Shown one piece after another: positions 16,405 through 25,194 of a stretch of 64,000 nt of DNA. This stretch comes from Larkinella humicola (GTDB lineage: Bacteria; Bacteroidota; Bacteroidia; Cytophagales; Spirosomataceae), in assembly GCF_008727875.1 (NCBI RefSeq), contig NZ_VTWS01000001.1, forward strand, positions 558,001 through 622,000, given 5' to 3'. Position 1 is the stretch's first letter. Every line of letters starts with the position of its first letter. The position numbers were made by a program, and so were the translations under genes. Below the pieces are notes generated by a model. That model was given only the letters and a program-made list of their open reading frames with translations. It had not been told where the DNA came from and did no database searches.

Positions 16405-18423
16405 ATGCTTGACTTCGCAACACCGTCTTTAGTACCATCCGCCGAAAAACCGGCTCTCTATTGCAACTCCTTAACCGGATATTCCCGTCGCAAAACCATC
16501 ACGGTTCCCATCGGCAACATTCCGCTAGGCTCTGATTATCCCATCCGGGTTCAGTCGATGACGACCATCGACACCATGAACACCCTGGGTTCGGTCGAGC
16601 AGTCGATCAAAATGATCGAAGCGGGCTGCGAATACATCCGGATTACGGCGCCCAGCGTCAAGGAAGCCCAAAATCTCGAAAACATCCGCAAGGAATTACG
16701 CGCCCGGGGCTACACGACACCCCTCGTCGCCGATATTCATTTTACACCCAATGCCGCCGAACTGGCCGCCCGCATCGTCGAAAAAGTCCGGATCAACCCC
16801 GGCAATTATGCCGACCGGAAGCGGTTTGAAGTCATCGAATACACCGACGCGTCCTATGCCGCCGAACTGGAACGGATTCGGGCCAAATTCCTGCCCCTGA
16901 TCCGGATTTGCAAAGAATACGGAACGGCCATGCGGATCGGCACCAACCACGGTTCGCTGTCGGACCGGATTCTGAGTCGATACGGCGATACACCCCTCGG
17001 GATGGTGGAATCAGCTTTAGAATTTCTGCGGATTTGTGACGATGAAAATTACCACAGTATTGTTCTTTCGATGAAATCCAGCAATCCGCAGGTCATGGTG
17101 GAAGCCTACCGCCTGTTGGTTCAGCGACTGGATGCGGAAGGCTTGAAACCGTATCCGCTGCATTTGGGTGTCACCGAAGCGGGCGAAGCGGAAGATGGCC
17201 GGATCAAATCGGCTGTCGGCATTGGCACGTTGCTGGAAGACGGTTTGGGCGATACCGTCCGGGTTTCCCTAACGGAAGATCCCGAACTGGAAGCCCCGGT
17301 AGCACAGGCGCTCATCGACCGCTATGCAAAACGGGCGGGCCACAGTCCGATTCCGGAAATCCGGCAGTATCCCATTCATCCGTACCAGTATACCCGGCGG
17401 AAAACCCGCGAAGTCGCCAATTTCGGTGGGGTCAACGTACCGCGCGTGATTGCCGATTATTCCGAAATACCCGTCACCCACCACGAGCAACTCCGGCCCA
17501 TCGGCCACTTTTACCTGCCCGTTCCCGACAAATGGCGGATGAATGACCTGGGTGCCGACTACCTGTACACCGGTTCTCAGCCCGCTAGATTCATGTTACC
17601 CAACGGCTTGAAAGAAATTCTGGATTATTCGGCCTGGCTTTCCGCCACCGATCAGGTTCATAAATTCCCCTTGCTTGACACGAATACCTACCTGAATAGT
17701 CGGCAAAAACCGGGTGGTTTGCACCCGCTTCTCAATTTTGTTGAAACCCAACTGGGTGACTTTTCGGATGAATTAGCTAGTGCGCTCAGTGAAGATCAAC
17801 ACGTTGTGCTGGTGGTTCGAACGGAAAATACCCACGCGATGGCCGAACTTCGGCGATTGTATGTCGAGTTGATCAACCGCGAAATTTTCTGCCCGGTCGT
17901 AACGCTGCGGAGTTTTCCGGATAGTCAGGGCGACTCCCTGCAACTCTACGCGGCAACGGACATCGGCGGTTTGCTGGTCGATGGCCTGGGCGACGGAGCC
18001 TGGCTAGCGACCGATCAGCTTCCCGACCTGTCGCCCGATGAGCGCCTGGAGACGGCAAACCGGTACAATTCGACGGCATTTGGCATTTTGCAGGCGGCCC
18101 GCACCCGGATGTCGAAAACGGAATACATCTCCTGCCCTTCCTGCGGACGAACGTTGTTCGATTTGCAGGAAACCACGGCCCTGATTCGTAAACGCACCGA
18201 CCACCTGAAAGGCATCAAAATCGGCATCATGGGCTGCATCGTCAACGGACCCGGCGAGATGGCCGACGCCGATTATGGCTACGTTGGAATCGGCAAAGAC
18301 AAAATTTCGTTGTACCGGGGTCAGCAGGTGATCAAAAAGTCGGTCACCGCCGAACACGCCGTCGATGAACTGATTGAATTGATAAAAGAAGACGGTCGCT
18401 GGAATGAACCGGAATCTGAGTGA
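16405..18423 (+). CDS. ispG: 4-hydroxy-3-methylbut-2-enyl diphosphate synthase, long form
   Basis: 672 residues. IspG (GcpE) reduces MEcPP to HMBPP in the MEP isoprenoid pathway using a [4Fe-4S] cluster and reduced ferredoxin/flavodoxin. The long three-domain form with an insert between the TIM barrel (about 25-300) and the Fe-S domain is typical of Bacteroidota, Chlamydiae and plants. Seen: VQSMTTIDTMNT near the N-terminus, and cluster ligands in CPSCGRTLFD and MGCIVNGPGEMADADYGYVG. Its own promoter element lies just upstream. Confidence 0.96.
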   Translation: MLDFATPSLVPSAEKPALYCNSLTGYSRRKTITVPIGNIPLGSDYPIRVQSMTTIDTMNTLGSVEQSIKMIEAGCEYIRITAPSVKEAQNLENIRKELRARGYTTPLVADIHFTPNAAELAARIVEKVRINPGNYADRKRFEVIEYTDASYAAELERIRAKFLPLIRICKEYGTAMRIGTNHGSLSDRILSRYGDTPLGMVESALEFLRICDDENYHSIVLSMKSSNPQVMVEAYRLLVQRLDAEGLKPYPLHLGVTEAGEAEDGRIKSAVGIGTLLEDGLGDTVRVSLTEDPELEAPVAQALIDRYAKRAGHSPIPEIRQYPIHPYQYTRRKTREVANFGGVNVPRVIADYSEIPVTHHEQLRPIGHFYLPVPDKWRMNDLGADYLYTGSQPARFMLPNGLKEILDYSAWLSATDQVHKFPLLDTNTYLNSRQKPGGLHPLLNFVETQLGDFSDELASALSEDQHVVLVVRTENTHAMAELRRLYVELINREIFCPVVTLRSFPDSQGDSLQLYAATDIGGLLVDGLGDGAWLATDQLPDLSPDERLETANRYNSTAFGILQAARTRMSKTEYISCPSCGRTLFDLQETTALIRKRTDHLKGIKIGIMGCIVNGPGEMADADYGYVGIGKDKISLYRGQQVIKKSVTAEHAVDELIELIKEDGRWNEPESE

Positions 18424-18427
18424 TGAA

Positions 18428-18500
18428 TTAAGAGTTAAAAGTAAAGAGTTAGCCACTCTGCATTCTCTCACCGATTTAACGCTTAATTTTTAACTCTTAA
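18428..18500. repeat. GAGTTAA-word inverted repeat after ispG
   Basis: TTAAGAGTTAAAA (18428-18440) pairs perfectly with TTTTAACTCTTAA (18488-18500). Both sides continue with tandem words (AGTAAAGAGTTAG; CTCTTAACTT). It sits between co-directional genes and is the only sequence in the 90-base gap. Confidence 0.7.
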
Positions 18501-18513
18501 CTCTTAACTTATT

Positions 18514-18702
18514 ATGTCCAAAATAGGAGACTATTTCAAGTTGGGTGACGTCTTCCGGTATTTCTACCGGGTTTTTCAAAAACCGGACCCGAGTCGCCCG
18601 ACGAACACCAACCTTCGCATGATGCACGGGATCAACCGGATCTCCATCATCATGTTTCTGTTTTGTCTGATTGTGATGATTGTCAGAGCCATTATGCGAT
18701 GA
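18514..18702 (+). CDS. Small membrane protein, DUF6728-like
   Basis: 62 residues: a basic-aromatic N-terminus (YFKLGDVFRYFYRVFQKPDPSRPTN) and a single C-terminal membrane helix (about 43-59, ISIIMFLFCLIVMIVRAI). I believe it matches the small Bacteroidota family DUF6728 from the GDVFRYF, DPxRPTN and MHxINRISI pattern. Function unknown. Its stop overlaps the next start (ATGCGATGA), so the two genes are translationally coupled. Confidence 0.7.
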   Translation: MSKIGDYFKLGDVFRYFYRVFQKPDPSRPTNTNLRMMHGINRISIIMFLFCLIVMIVRAIMR

Positions 18703-19052
18703 ACATTGAAACGCTGCGGAATTACTGCCTGAGCAAACCCGGTGCCAACGAGTCGTTTCCGTTTGGTGAAGATACGCTGGTTTTCAAGGTTGGCGGCAAG
18801 GTGTTCGCCTTGACATCGATGGACGCCCGTCCGCTGTCGGTCAATCTGAAATGCAATCCCGAACTGGCCGTCGAGTTGCGCGAGCAATATGATGCGGTTC
18901 GGCCTGGTTACCACATGAATAAAGTACACTGGAATACCGTTATCATCGACGGAACGGTTCGGGAAAGTGATCTGAAAAAATGGATCGATCATTCCTACGA
19001 ACTGATTGTTGCCAGTCTACCCAAAGCGGTTCGGCACGAACTGGAAAAATAG
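18699..19052 (+). CDS. MmcQ/YjbR family protein
   Basis: 117 residues of the CyaY-like fold, a family annotated as MmcQ/YjbR DNA-binding. Typical features: YCLSKPGANESFPFGEDTLVFKVGGKVFAL, LSVNLKCNPE and YHMNKVHWNTV. Role in the cell is not established. The ATG at 18699 overlaps the stop of the preceding small gene by 4 bases (ATGA). Confidence 0.87.
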   Translation: MNIETLRNYCLSKPGANESFPFGEDTLVFKVGGKVFALTSMDARPLSVNLKCNPELAVELREQYDAVRPGYHMNKVHWNTVIIDGTVRESDLKKWIDHSYELIVASLPKAVRHELEK

Positions 19053-19116
19053 GATACGGGTTGCAAATACCCGGTTTTTCAGCTAGTTTACAGTAGTTTT
19101 CTGAAAGCTTCAGGAT

Positions 19117-19665
19117 ATGGAAGTTGCGCTGATAGGATTCTTCTTCATAGTCTACCTGGTTGTCCGGTATTTCGTGATTGACCATGACACGCAGGCGGAG
19201 AAAGACCGTCTTCGGTTTTCCGAGGGCATTACGCTCGTCCAGTTTCACCGCTACGATGAAGCCTTCGCCTACTTCGATCAGGCTGTGAAACAACACCCCA
19301 AATCCTCCCTGGCGTTTGCCTACCGGGGAAAATGCCACCTGCGGAATGAAAATGCGTATTCCGCCCTTTTCGATCTGACGGTTGCCCTGAGTTTCGACAA
19401 CACCATTCCCGATTCGTATCTCGATAAAGGCATTGCCCTGTACCAACTGAACCAATTCGGTGAAGCCTTCAAAGAGTTTGACAAAGCGGTCTGGTATTTC
19501 CGGGGTCAGCAACCCGACGCCATCCGCTGGCGGGCTTTGGCGCGCATGCAGCTCGACCAGTACGGTCCGGCCCAGAAAGACCTGATTCGGGCCATTGAAC
19601 TGGGCGACGAAAATTCGGCCTATCTGTTGAAGCAACCGCCGTTCTCGAACGTCATTTATTCCTGA
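19117..19665 (+). CDS. Membrane-anchored TPR protein
   Basis: 182 residues. A hydrophobic helix at about residues 4-20 (ALIGFFFIVYLVVRYFV) is followed by three to four tetratricopeptide repeats (EGITLVQFHRYDEAFAYFDQAV; AFAYRGKCHLRNENAYSALFDL; SYLDKGIALYQLNQFGEAFKEF; RWRALARMQLDQYGPAQKDL). Probably a scaffold; partner unknown. Convergent with the thioredoxin-TPR gene, 3 bases apart. Confidence 0.75.
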   Translation: MEVALIGFFFIVYLVVRYFVIDHDTQAEKDRLRFSEGITLVQFHRYDEAFAYFDQAVKQHPKSSLAFAYRGKCHLRNENAYSALFDLTVALSFDNTIPDSYLDKGIALYQLNQFGEAFKEFDKAVWYFRGQQPDAIRWRALARMQLDQYGPAQKDLIRAIELGDENSAYLLKQPPFSNVIYS

Positions 19666-19668
19666 CGA

Positions 19669-20862
19669 TCATTTTAACCGGCCAATCTGCTCCGTATTCC
19701 GCTTCGTATCGATTTTAGCGGCTTTCGCCATCTCCAGCGCCTTTTGCGCAGCTTTCAATCCCTCGGCGGTTTTTCCACCCCGGCGATACACTTCCGCCAG
19801 TTCAAAATACAAATCAGCCTGTTCGGCGGGGCTTTTAACCTGTGGGATGGCTTTGTTGGCCCAGCGGGCTACCGTCGGCGCATCGCTGGCATCCGGGCTT
19901 TTCCGGTTGAACAACCGAATCACATACAGGTATTCCGGCGTAGAGAACTGGTTCTGGGCAATGTGATCGTCCATTCGGGAAGCGGCTTTGGTGGCCTGAC
20001 CCGCCCGAAAATACGCGTTGATTTCGGGCAGCAGCGTGCGATTGCTGGCGACGCGTCCGTCGATACCCACTTGTTGAAGCTGGTTACGGATGGTGATGAT
20101 TTTGGCGGCCGGATACTGATTGCCCCGGCTGCTATATAAAGAAGACATCAAAATGTTCTCCGCCACTGTTTTGACCAGCTCCGCACCGTTGGGTTTGATA
20201 AATTGATCAAGATGGCCGATCATGTACTGAAAAAGCGGGTTGTCGACGTCCAGAATCAGCTTTTGCAACACGAGCCAGTTCGTTGGATTTGCATACGTAT
20301 TGGCGGCTTGCCGAGTGGCATACTCGTTCATCACCCGGATGTTCGTCACCGTGTCGCGCGTCACCCGGGCATACATCCCGTAATCGATCAGGAAATTCGG
20401 GGAGCGTTCCCCGTCTTCAAACCGTTTGCGCATGGCCGACGACCGAATTTCCGGATTCAGGGCCGTGGTTCCGTGTCGAATGACCTCATCCGTCGAGTTG
20501 TTACTCATCGCCAGGTGAATGAGATCTCCCTGCGCATTGAAGTATAAAAACAGCGGTAAGGAGGGAACAAACAGGCGGTTTTTGTCCAAAAAAGCAATGG
20601 TACTCTTATCGGAAATATCGATTTTGGTGCTGATAAAACGGGTATTGTAGAATTTTCCCACCGTTTTGTTCGCAAACGTGGGGATAAAACTCTGGCAAAC
20701 GTGGCAGGTTTCCGAATATACTTCCACAAAGACCGGCTTTTTGGCTTTTCGGGCCGCACTCAAAACCGCCGTCAACGGCTCCTTCCGAAACTGCACCCCC
20801 TGCCCAACGGCCAAACCGATCGTCAGCCAAACAACGATCACAACTAAACTCAATATTTTCAT
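19669..20862 (-). CDS. Exported thioredoxin-fold protein with C-terminal TPR-like helices
   Basis: 397 residues. Signal peptide at 1-20, then a thioredoxin-like domain (about 25-140) with the redox pair CHVC at residues 53-56 and cis-Pro region VPSLPLFLYF. The remainder is helical with TPR-like segments near the C-terminus (AEQADLYFELAEVYRRGGKTAEGLKAAQKALEMA). Likely a periplasmic disulfide reductase or folding factor. Starts just downstream of a 23-bp inverted repeat. Confidence 0.8.
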   Translation of the reverse strand: MKILSLVVIVVWLTIGLAVGQGVQFRKEPLTAVLSAARKAKKPVFVEVYSETCHVCQSFIPTFANKTVGKFYNTRFISTKIDISDKSTIAFLDKNRLFVPSLPLFLYFNAQGDLIHLAMSNNSTDEVIRHGTTALNPEIRSSAMRKRFEDGERSPNFLIDYGMYARVTRDTVTNIRVMNEYATRQAANTYANPTNWLVLQKLILDVDNPLFQYMIGHLDQFIKPNGAELVKTVAENILMSSLYSSRGNQYPAAKIITIRNQLQQVGIDGRVASNRTLLPEINAYFRAGQATKAASRMDDHIAQNQFSTPEYLYVIRLFNRKSPDASDAPTVARWANKAIPQVKSPAEQADLYFELAEVYRRGGKTAEGLKAAQKALEMAKAAKIDTKRNTEQIGRLK

Positions 20863-20876
20863 CAGTAAAGGGTTTA

Positions 20877-20971
20877 CGGTTTACGGTATTCAGTTTTCGG
20901 TTTATCGCGTCAGTTCCGTCGGGGAACCGCACAGCTCCGGCGGCCCGGCGAAAACTGAATACCGTAAACCG
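20877..20971. repeat. 23-bp inverted repeat of GGTTTACGGT words
   Basis: The arms at 20877-20899 and 20949-20971 are perfectly complementary over 23 bp (words CGGTTTACGG, GTATTCAGTTTTCG). The loop is GC-rich. It lies between two co-directional reverse-strand genes. The same words recur at 44371-44480 and 52211-52395. Confidence 0.85.
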
Positions 20972-20989
20972 AACACAACCTGTCGTTCG

Positions 20990-21340
20990 CTATGCCTGCT
21001 TCTGCTGCTCGCGGTATTCTTCCTCCACTTTTTTGCTTAGAGCCCGGCAAAGGTTGTCGATCTGGTCGGCCATCGATTGGTCGCCCGTGGCCGTTACGAT
21101 GGTGTCGGCGAGGCTGCCGAGCACTTCGACGCAAAACCGCTTCATGTCGGTGACGGCCATGTCTTTGGTCCACAGATTCAGCCGCAGCGTACCCTGGTTG
21201 TAATGATCCCATACCGACACCACCACCGCTTTGGTGTCACTCAGTCCTTCATTGGGATTGTCCGTCGCGTTCCAGAAAATTTTTTCGGGGATATTGTGGT
21301 CGTCTAATTCAACCGCAAAATTGATTTCTGATTTTTTCAT
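20990..21340 (-). CDS. gldC: Gliding motility protein GldC
   Basis: 116 residues matching GldC of Bacteroidota over the whole length: MKKSEINFAVELDDHNIPEKI, WNATDNP, WDHYNQGTLRLNLWTKDM, VEVLGSLADTIVTATGD. A soluble protein linked to gliding motility in Flavobacterium, where its exact role is not settled; it also occurs in genomes of non-gliders. No other gld gene is next to it here. Confidence 0.85.
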   Translation of the reverse strand: MKKSEINFAVELDDHNIPEKIFWNATDNPNEGLSDTKAVVVSVWDHYNQGTLRLNLWTKDMAVTDMKRFCVEVLGSLADTIVTATGDQSMADQIDNLCRALSKKVEEEYREQQKQA

Positions 21341-21362
21341 CGTTTGCTTTTCAGTACAGTAA

Positions 21363-21460
21363 AAAACTCCGCTTGAATACCCCCAACCCCCTGAAGGGGA
21401 CTTAAACTAGTTGTATTTATAGCCCCCTTCAGGGGGTTGGGGGCACTTAACCGGAGTTTT
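21363..21460. repeat. C/G-rich inverted repeat nested inside a terminator-like stem
   Basis: Inner arms 21380-21402 and 21421-21443 pair over 23 bp with one mismatch (core CCCCCAACCCCCTGAAGGGG). Outside them AAAACTCCG (21363-21371) pairs with CGGAGTTTT (21452-21460). The inner element is nearly identical to the one at 55107-55167. Confidence 0.85.
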
Positions 21461-21542
21461 AAGACTTCAAAGGTAACCATTTGTGAGACGGATTTGCAAT
21501 CCGATCCGACGATTCAAAACCAAAAACCAGCCTAATTACAGG

Positions 21543-22295
21543 TTACTTCTGCCCAAATACTTTCTTTAGCAAATCAGTGACGCGGGCTGCCGGGTTTTCG
21601 CGGATTTGTTTTTCTTCCTGGGCAACCAGCGTAAAAATACCGTCCACGGCTTTCGTGGCGGCATAATTGGTCAGATCCGGATTAACTTTGGTGGTGGCAA
21701 TGGGTAGTTTGTTATAGGTGCGAACCAGATCGCCGTAATACCGGGTGGCGTTGTTTTTTTTCAGCGTGCTGTCGATCACCGGCGTAAAAGCTGCCATCAA
21801 CTGATCCGACGTGGTGCGCTTCAGATACTGCGTGGCGGCATTGTCCTGACCGCGCAAAATACCGACGGCATCCTGAATGGTCATCGACGTCAGGGCATTC
21901 AGAAAGATCGGCTTGGCTTTTTTGGCCGCATCTTCTGCCGAGCGGTTGAGCGACATAATGAACTGGTCGACCTGTTTTCCCATGCCAAGCTTACGCAGGG
22001 TCGATTCCACCTTTTGGGCTTCCGGGGGCATCAGTATCTTGATCAGCGTGTTTTTGTAATAGCCATCCACGGCCGAAGCCTGATCGGAGCCTTTGCTGAT
22101 CCCGATCCGGAGAGCTTCTTTCAATCCATTGGCAATTTCGTCATTGGATGAGCTTCCGCCCGAAGCAACATCGCCTACTTTATCCAGAATTTGTCCGAAG
22201 ATACCCTTCTTTTTCGGTTGGGTCGAATCGGACTGGGCAATTGCGGCACCGGAATACCCGGCAAGCAGGAGGGCAAAAAGGACTGTTTTTTTCAT
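21543..22295 (-). CDS. DUF4197 exported protein
   Basis: 250 residues with a signal peptide (MKKTVLFALLLAGYSGAAIAQ) and a full DUF4197 domain: EIANGLKEALRIGISKGSDQASAVDGYYKNTLIKILMPPEAQ at the front, ATQYLKRTTSDQLMAAFTPVID in the middle and TKAVDGIFTLVAQEEKQIRENPAAR at the end. Periplasmic or outer-membrane associated; function unknown. Start at 22295, since upstream in-frame residues lack a signal sequence. Confidence 0.87.
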   Translation of the reverse strand: MKKTVLFALLLAGYSGAAIAQSDSTQPKKKGIFGQILDKVGDVASGGSSSNDEIANGLKEALRIGISKGSDQASAVDGYYKNTLIKILMPPEAQKVESTLRKLGMGKQVDQFIMSLNRSAEDAAKKAKPIFLNALTSMTIQDAVGILRGQDNAATQYLKRTTSDQLMAAFTPVIDSTLKKNNATRYYGDLVRTYNKLPIATTKVNPDLTNYAATKAVDGIFTLVAQEEKQIRENPAARVTDLLKKVFGQK

Positions 22296-22489
22296 GTGCT
22301 TCTCAGGTTGATTCTCTTTGTGAAACGATCGCCGATGGTCTGTCGGCAAAAGATAAACCGTTTTTTTACGTATTTTTGGCTCGAAAGACAGCGTTCTGCT
22401 GTTAGTTTGTCAATCGGCCTTTCTCTATAAGACAGCAAAACTGACAAAAAGTAAAGGGTCAAGCCACAAAAACTTGTAGATTCTTTTTC

Positions 22490-23743
22490 ATGAAACCCAT
22501 TCTGGCCGAAATCATAACGATTGGTGACGAAATACTGTTTGGACAAATTACCGATACCAACACCCAGTGGATTGGGGCGGAATTGACAAAAATCGGAATC
22601 CGGACCATTCGAAAATCGTCGGTTGGCGACCAAAAGGAAGCGATTCTCAGTATTTTGAAAGAAGCCACCGAACGCGCTGATCTGGTCATTCTGACCGGTG
22701 GTCTCGGCCCCACCAAGGATGACATCACGAAAGTGACCATTTGCGAGTATTTTAATACGACCCTCGAACGAAATCCCGAAGCGCTGGCGTTTGTGACGAA
22801 GTTCTTTGAAAGCCGGGGACGTCCGATTACCGAAATTAACGCCAAACAGGCCGATCTGCCCCTCAATTGCACCTACGTGCCGAATGACTGGGGAACCGCA
22901 CCGGGCATGTGGTTCAACGAAAATGAAACCATTTATGTCTCCCTGCCGGGCGTACCGTTTGAAATGAAGAACCTCATGCAATACCGGATCATTCCGATGT
23001 TGCAGAACCAGTTTGAAACACCGACGATCGTACATAAAATAATTCGGACGGTGGGAATCGGCGAGTCTTTTCTGGCCGAAACGATTGCCGACTGGGAAGA
23101 TGCGCTGCCCGCGCACATCAAACTGGCCTACCTGCCCCACTTTGGCCAGGTGCGGCTGCGGCTCACCGGAACCGGTAGCGATCCGTTGGTGCTGAAACAG
23201 GAAATCGATGAACAGGTGGAGGCCGTTCTGCCGTTGATCCAGCCTTTTGTGTTTGGCTATGACGACGATGAACTGGAAACCAAAGTGGCGCAGTTGTTGT
23301 CCGAACGAAACTGGATGCTAGCCACCGCCGAAAGCTGCACGGGCGGTTTTGTGGCGAGTCAGATGACCAAATACGCCGGTTCGTCCCGGTATTTCGTCGG
23401 CGGGGTAGTCAGTTACAGCAATACCGTCAAGGTCAATCAGTTGGGTGTTCAACCGGAGACCCTGAGCCAGTTTGGCGCGGTCAGTGAACAAACCGTGCGG
23501 GAGATGGCAGAGGGCGTTCGAACGAAGTTGGGTGCCAACGTGGGCATTGCCACCAGCGGCATTGCCGGCCCCGACGGCGGAACACCCGAAAAACCGGTCG
23601 GCACCATCTGGATTGCCTGTTCGACCGAAAAACAGACCGTCGCCCGCTTGCTGAAACTGGGACCTTACCGCGAGCAGAATATTCAGAACACGTCGGTTCA
23701 AGTCTTAAACCTTCTCCGGCAAACGTTGCTGGAAGAAAAATAA
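22490..23743 (+). CDS. cinA: CinA: competence/damage-inducible protein with nicotinamide-nucleotide amidase domain
   Basis: 417 residues. N-terminal MoCF-like domain (about 1-170; IITIGDEILFGQITDTNTQW and LTGGLGPTKDD), reported as ADP-ribose pyrophosphatase in relatives, and a C-terminal PncC-type NMN deamidase domain (about 255-417; TAESCTGGFVASQMTKYAGSSRYF, GIAGPDGG). Acts in pyridine-nucleotide recycling. Only 11 bases separate it from the E2 acyltransferase gene. Confidence 0.95.
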   Translation: MKPILAEIITIGDEILFGQITDTNTQWIGAELTKIGIRTIRKSSVGDQKEAILSILKEATERADLVILTGGLGPTKDDITKVTICEYFNTTLERNPEALAFVTKFFESRGRPITEINAKQADLPLNCTYVPNDWGTAPGMWFNENETIYVSLPGVPFEMKNLMQYRIIPMLQNQFETPTIVHKIIRTVGIGESFLAETIADWEDALPAHIKLAYLPHFGQVRLRLTGTGSDPLVLKQEIDEQVEAVLPLIQPFVFGYDDDELETKVAQLLSERNWMLATAESCTGGFVASQMTKYAGSSRYFVGGVVSYSNTVKVNQLGVQPETLSQFGAVSEQTVREMAEGVRTKLGANVGIATSGIAGPDGGTPEKPVGTIWIACSTEKQTVARLLKLGPYREQNIQNTSVQVLNLLRQTLLEEK

Positions 23744-23754
23744 ACTCCCTGCCA

Positions 23755-25071
23755 ATGGCACTTGTTGACATGGTTATGCCCAAAATGGGCGAAAGTATTG
23801 TAGAATGCACGATCATCTCCTGGCTCAAAAAGCCGGGCGACCGCATTGAAGCCGACGATTCGGTTCTGGAAGTGGCCACCGACAAAGTGGACACCGAGGT
23901 ACCATCATCCCATGCCGGTATTCTCAAAGAAATTCTGGTGAACGATGGCGACGTCGTGGCCATTGGCAGCCCGGTGGCCCGAATTGAAGTCGAAGGGAAT
24001 GCGGAGGACCTGTCGGCATCCCCAACGCCGGACTCCCCCCCATTCGGAGAAACCGAGGAACAGGACGTAGCCAGCGTAGCGGCCAAACTGGAAGACGACC
24101 TATCGCAGATTTCGTCGCGTAATCCGGAAATCCGGACCGATGCCGAAACCGGTGTGTCTGAAAATAACCGTTTTTATTCGCCCCTGGTGCTGAGCATAGT
24201 CAAGGCCGAAGGGATTTCTCAGGCTGAGCTGGCGTCGATCAAGGGCACTGGTGCCGAAAACCGCATCACAAAAAACGATATTTTGGCGTATGTCGAAAAA
24301 CGGAAAAGCGAACCAGTTTCAACCGGAGCTTCGTTTCCAAAAGCTGCTTCCATCACCGGCCAGAACGACATCATTCAAATGGACCGGATGCGGAAGATGA
24401 TCGCCGAACGGATGGTCGAATCAAAGCGGATTGCACCCCACGTATCTTCGTTTGTCGAAACCGACATGACGGTTCTGGTGCAATGGCGCGAACGCAACAA
24501 GAAGACGTTTCAGCAACAGTACGGCGAAAATATCACCTACACGCCCTTGCTGATCGAAGCCGTCGTAAAGGCCATCCGTGACTTTCCAATGATCAATATC
24601 TCGGTAAATGGCGATACGATTATTGTTAAAAAAGCCATCAACATTGGCATGGCCGTGGCACTCCCGAGCGGCAATCTTATTGTGCCGGTGATTCACAACG
24701 CCGATCAGTATAATCTGGTTGGATTGACCCGGAAAGTGAACGACCTGAGCCGTCGTGCGAGAGAGAATAAACTCACCGCCGACGATCTGGCCAATGGCAC
24801 CTACACGGTTTCCAACATCGGCACGTTCGGCAACGTCATGGGGACGCCCATCATCGTCCAGCCACAGGTGGCCATCATGGCTTTTGGAGCCATTGAGAAA
24901 AAACCGGCGGTGATCGAAACTCCTCAGGGCGATCTGATCGGGGTGCGGCAAAAGATGTTCATCTCCCACAGCTACGACCACCGGGTGGTAGACGGTTCGC
25001 TGGGCGGGCAATTTGTCAAGCGCGTTTCGGATTACCTGGAAGGGTTCGATCCGGACCGAAAAATTGTCTAA
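23755..25071 (+). CDS. 2-oxo acid dehydrogenase E2 (dihydrolipoamide acyltransferase)
   Basis: 438 residues with standard E2 order: lipoyl domain (about 3-80, lipoyl-lysine Lys44 in ATDKVD), flexible linker, peripheral subunit-binding domain (about 140-178; YSPLVLSIVKAEGISQAEL), and the catalytic acyltransferase domain with His409 in SHSYDHRVVDG. Could serve pyruvate, branched-chain oxo acid or oxoglutarate dehydrogenase; the YSPLVLSIVKAEG form resembles the branched-chain/pyruvate type of Bacteroidota. No E1 or E3 gene adjoins. Probably cotranscribed with cinA. Confidence 0.92.
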   Translation: MALVDMVMPKMGESIVECTIISWLKKPGDRIEADDSVLEVATDKVDTEVPSSHAGILKEILVNDGDVVAIGSPVARIEVEGNAEDLSASPTPDSPPFGETEEQDVASVAAKLEDDLSQISSRNPEIRTDAETGVSENNRFYSPLVLSIVKAEGISQAELASIKGTGAENRITKNDILAYVEKRKSEPVSTGASFPKAASITGQNDIIQMDRMRKMIAERMVESKRIAPHVSSFVETDMTVLVQWRERNKKTFQQQYGENITYTPLLIEAVVKAIRDFPMINISVNGDTIIVKKAINIGMAVALPSGNLIVPVIHNADQYNLVGLTRKVNDLSRRARENKLTADDLANGTYTVSNIGTFGNVMGTPIIVQPQVAIMAFGAIEKKPAVIETPQGDLIGVRQKMFISHSYDHRVVDGSLGGQFVKRVSDYLEGFDPDRKIV

Positions 25072-25194
25072 CCGTTCATCCCGGCATTTATGCCTTTCAG
25101 GACGTAAAAATGCCATGCGAAGCATTTCATGCGGGTTTGGGGTTTGCCAGTGTTGTAGTTTCGGGTCATTTTACGCAAACAACATACTTTACTC
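25072..25194. other. Short intergenic spacer with weak hairpins
   Basis: Contains the small dyads GGCAT-TT-ATGCC and AAATGC...GCATTT. Neither is strong; no clear promoter or gene. Confidence 0.4.

Noticed and set aside
20990-21340. gldC as evidence for a full gliding operon here
   Set aside because: No other gld or spr gene adjoins; gldC alone does not prove gliding.
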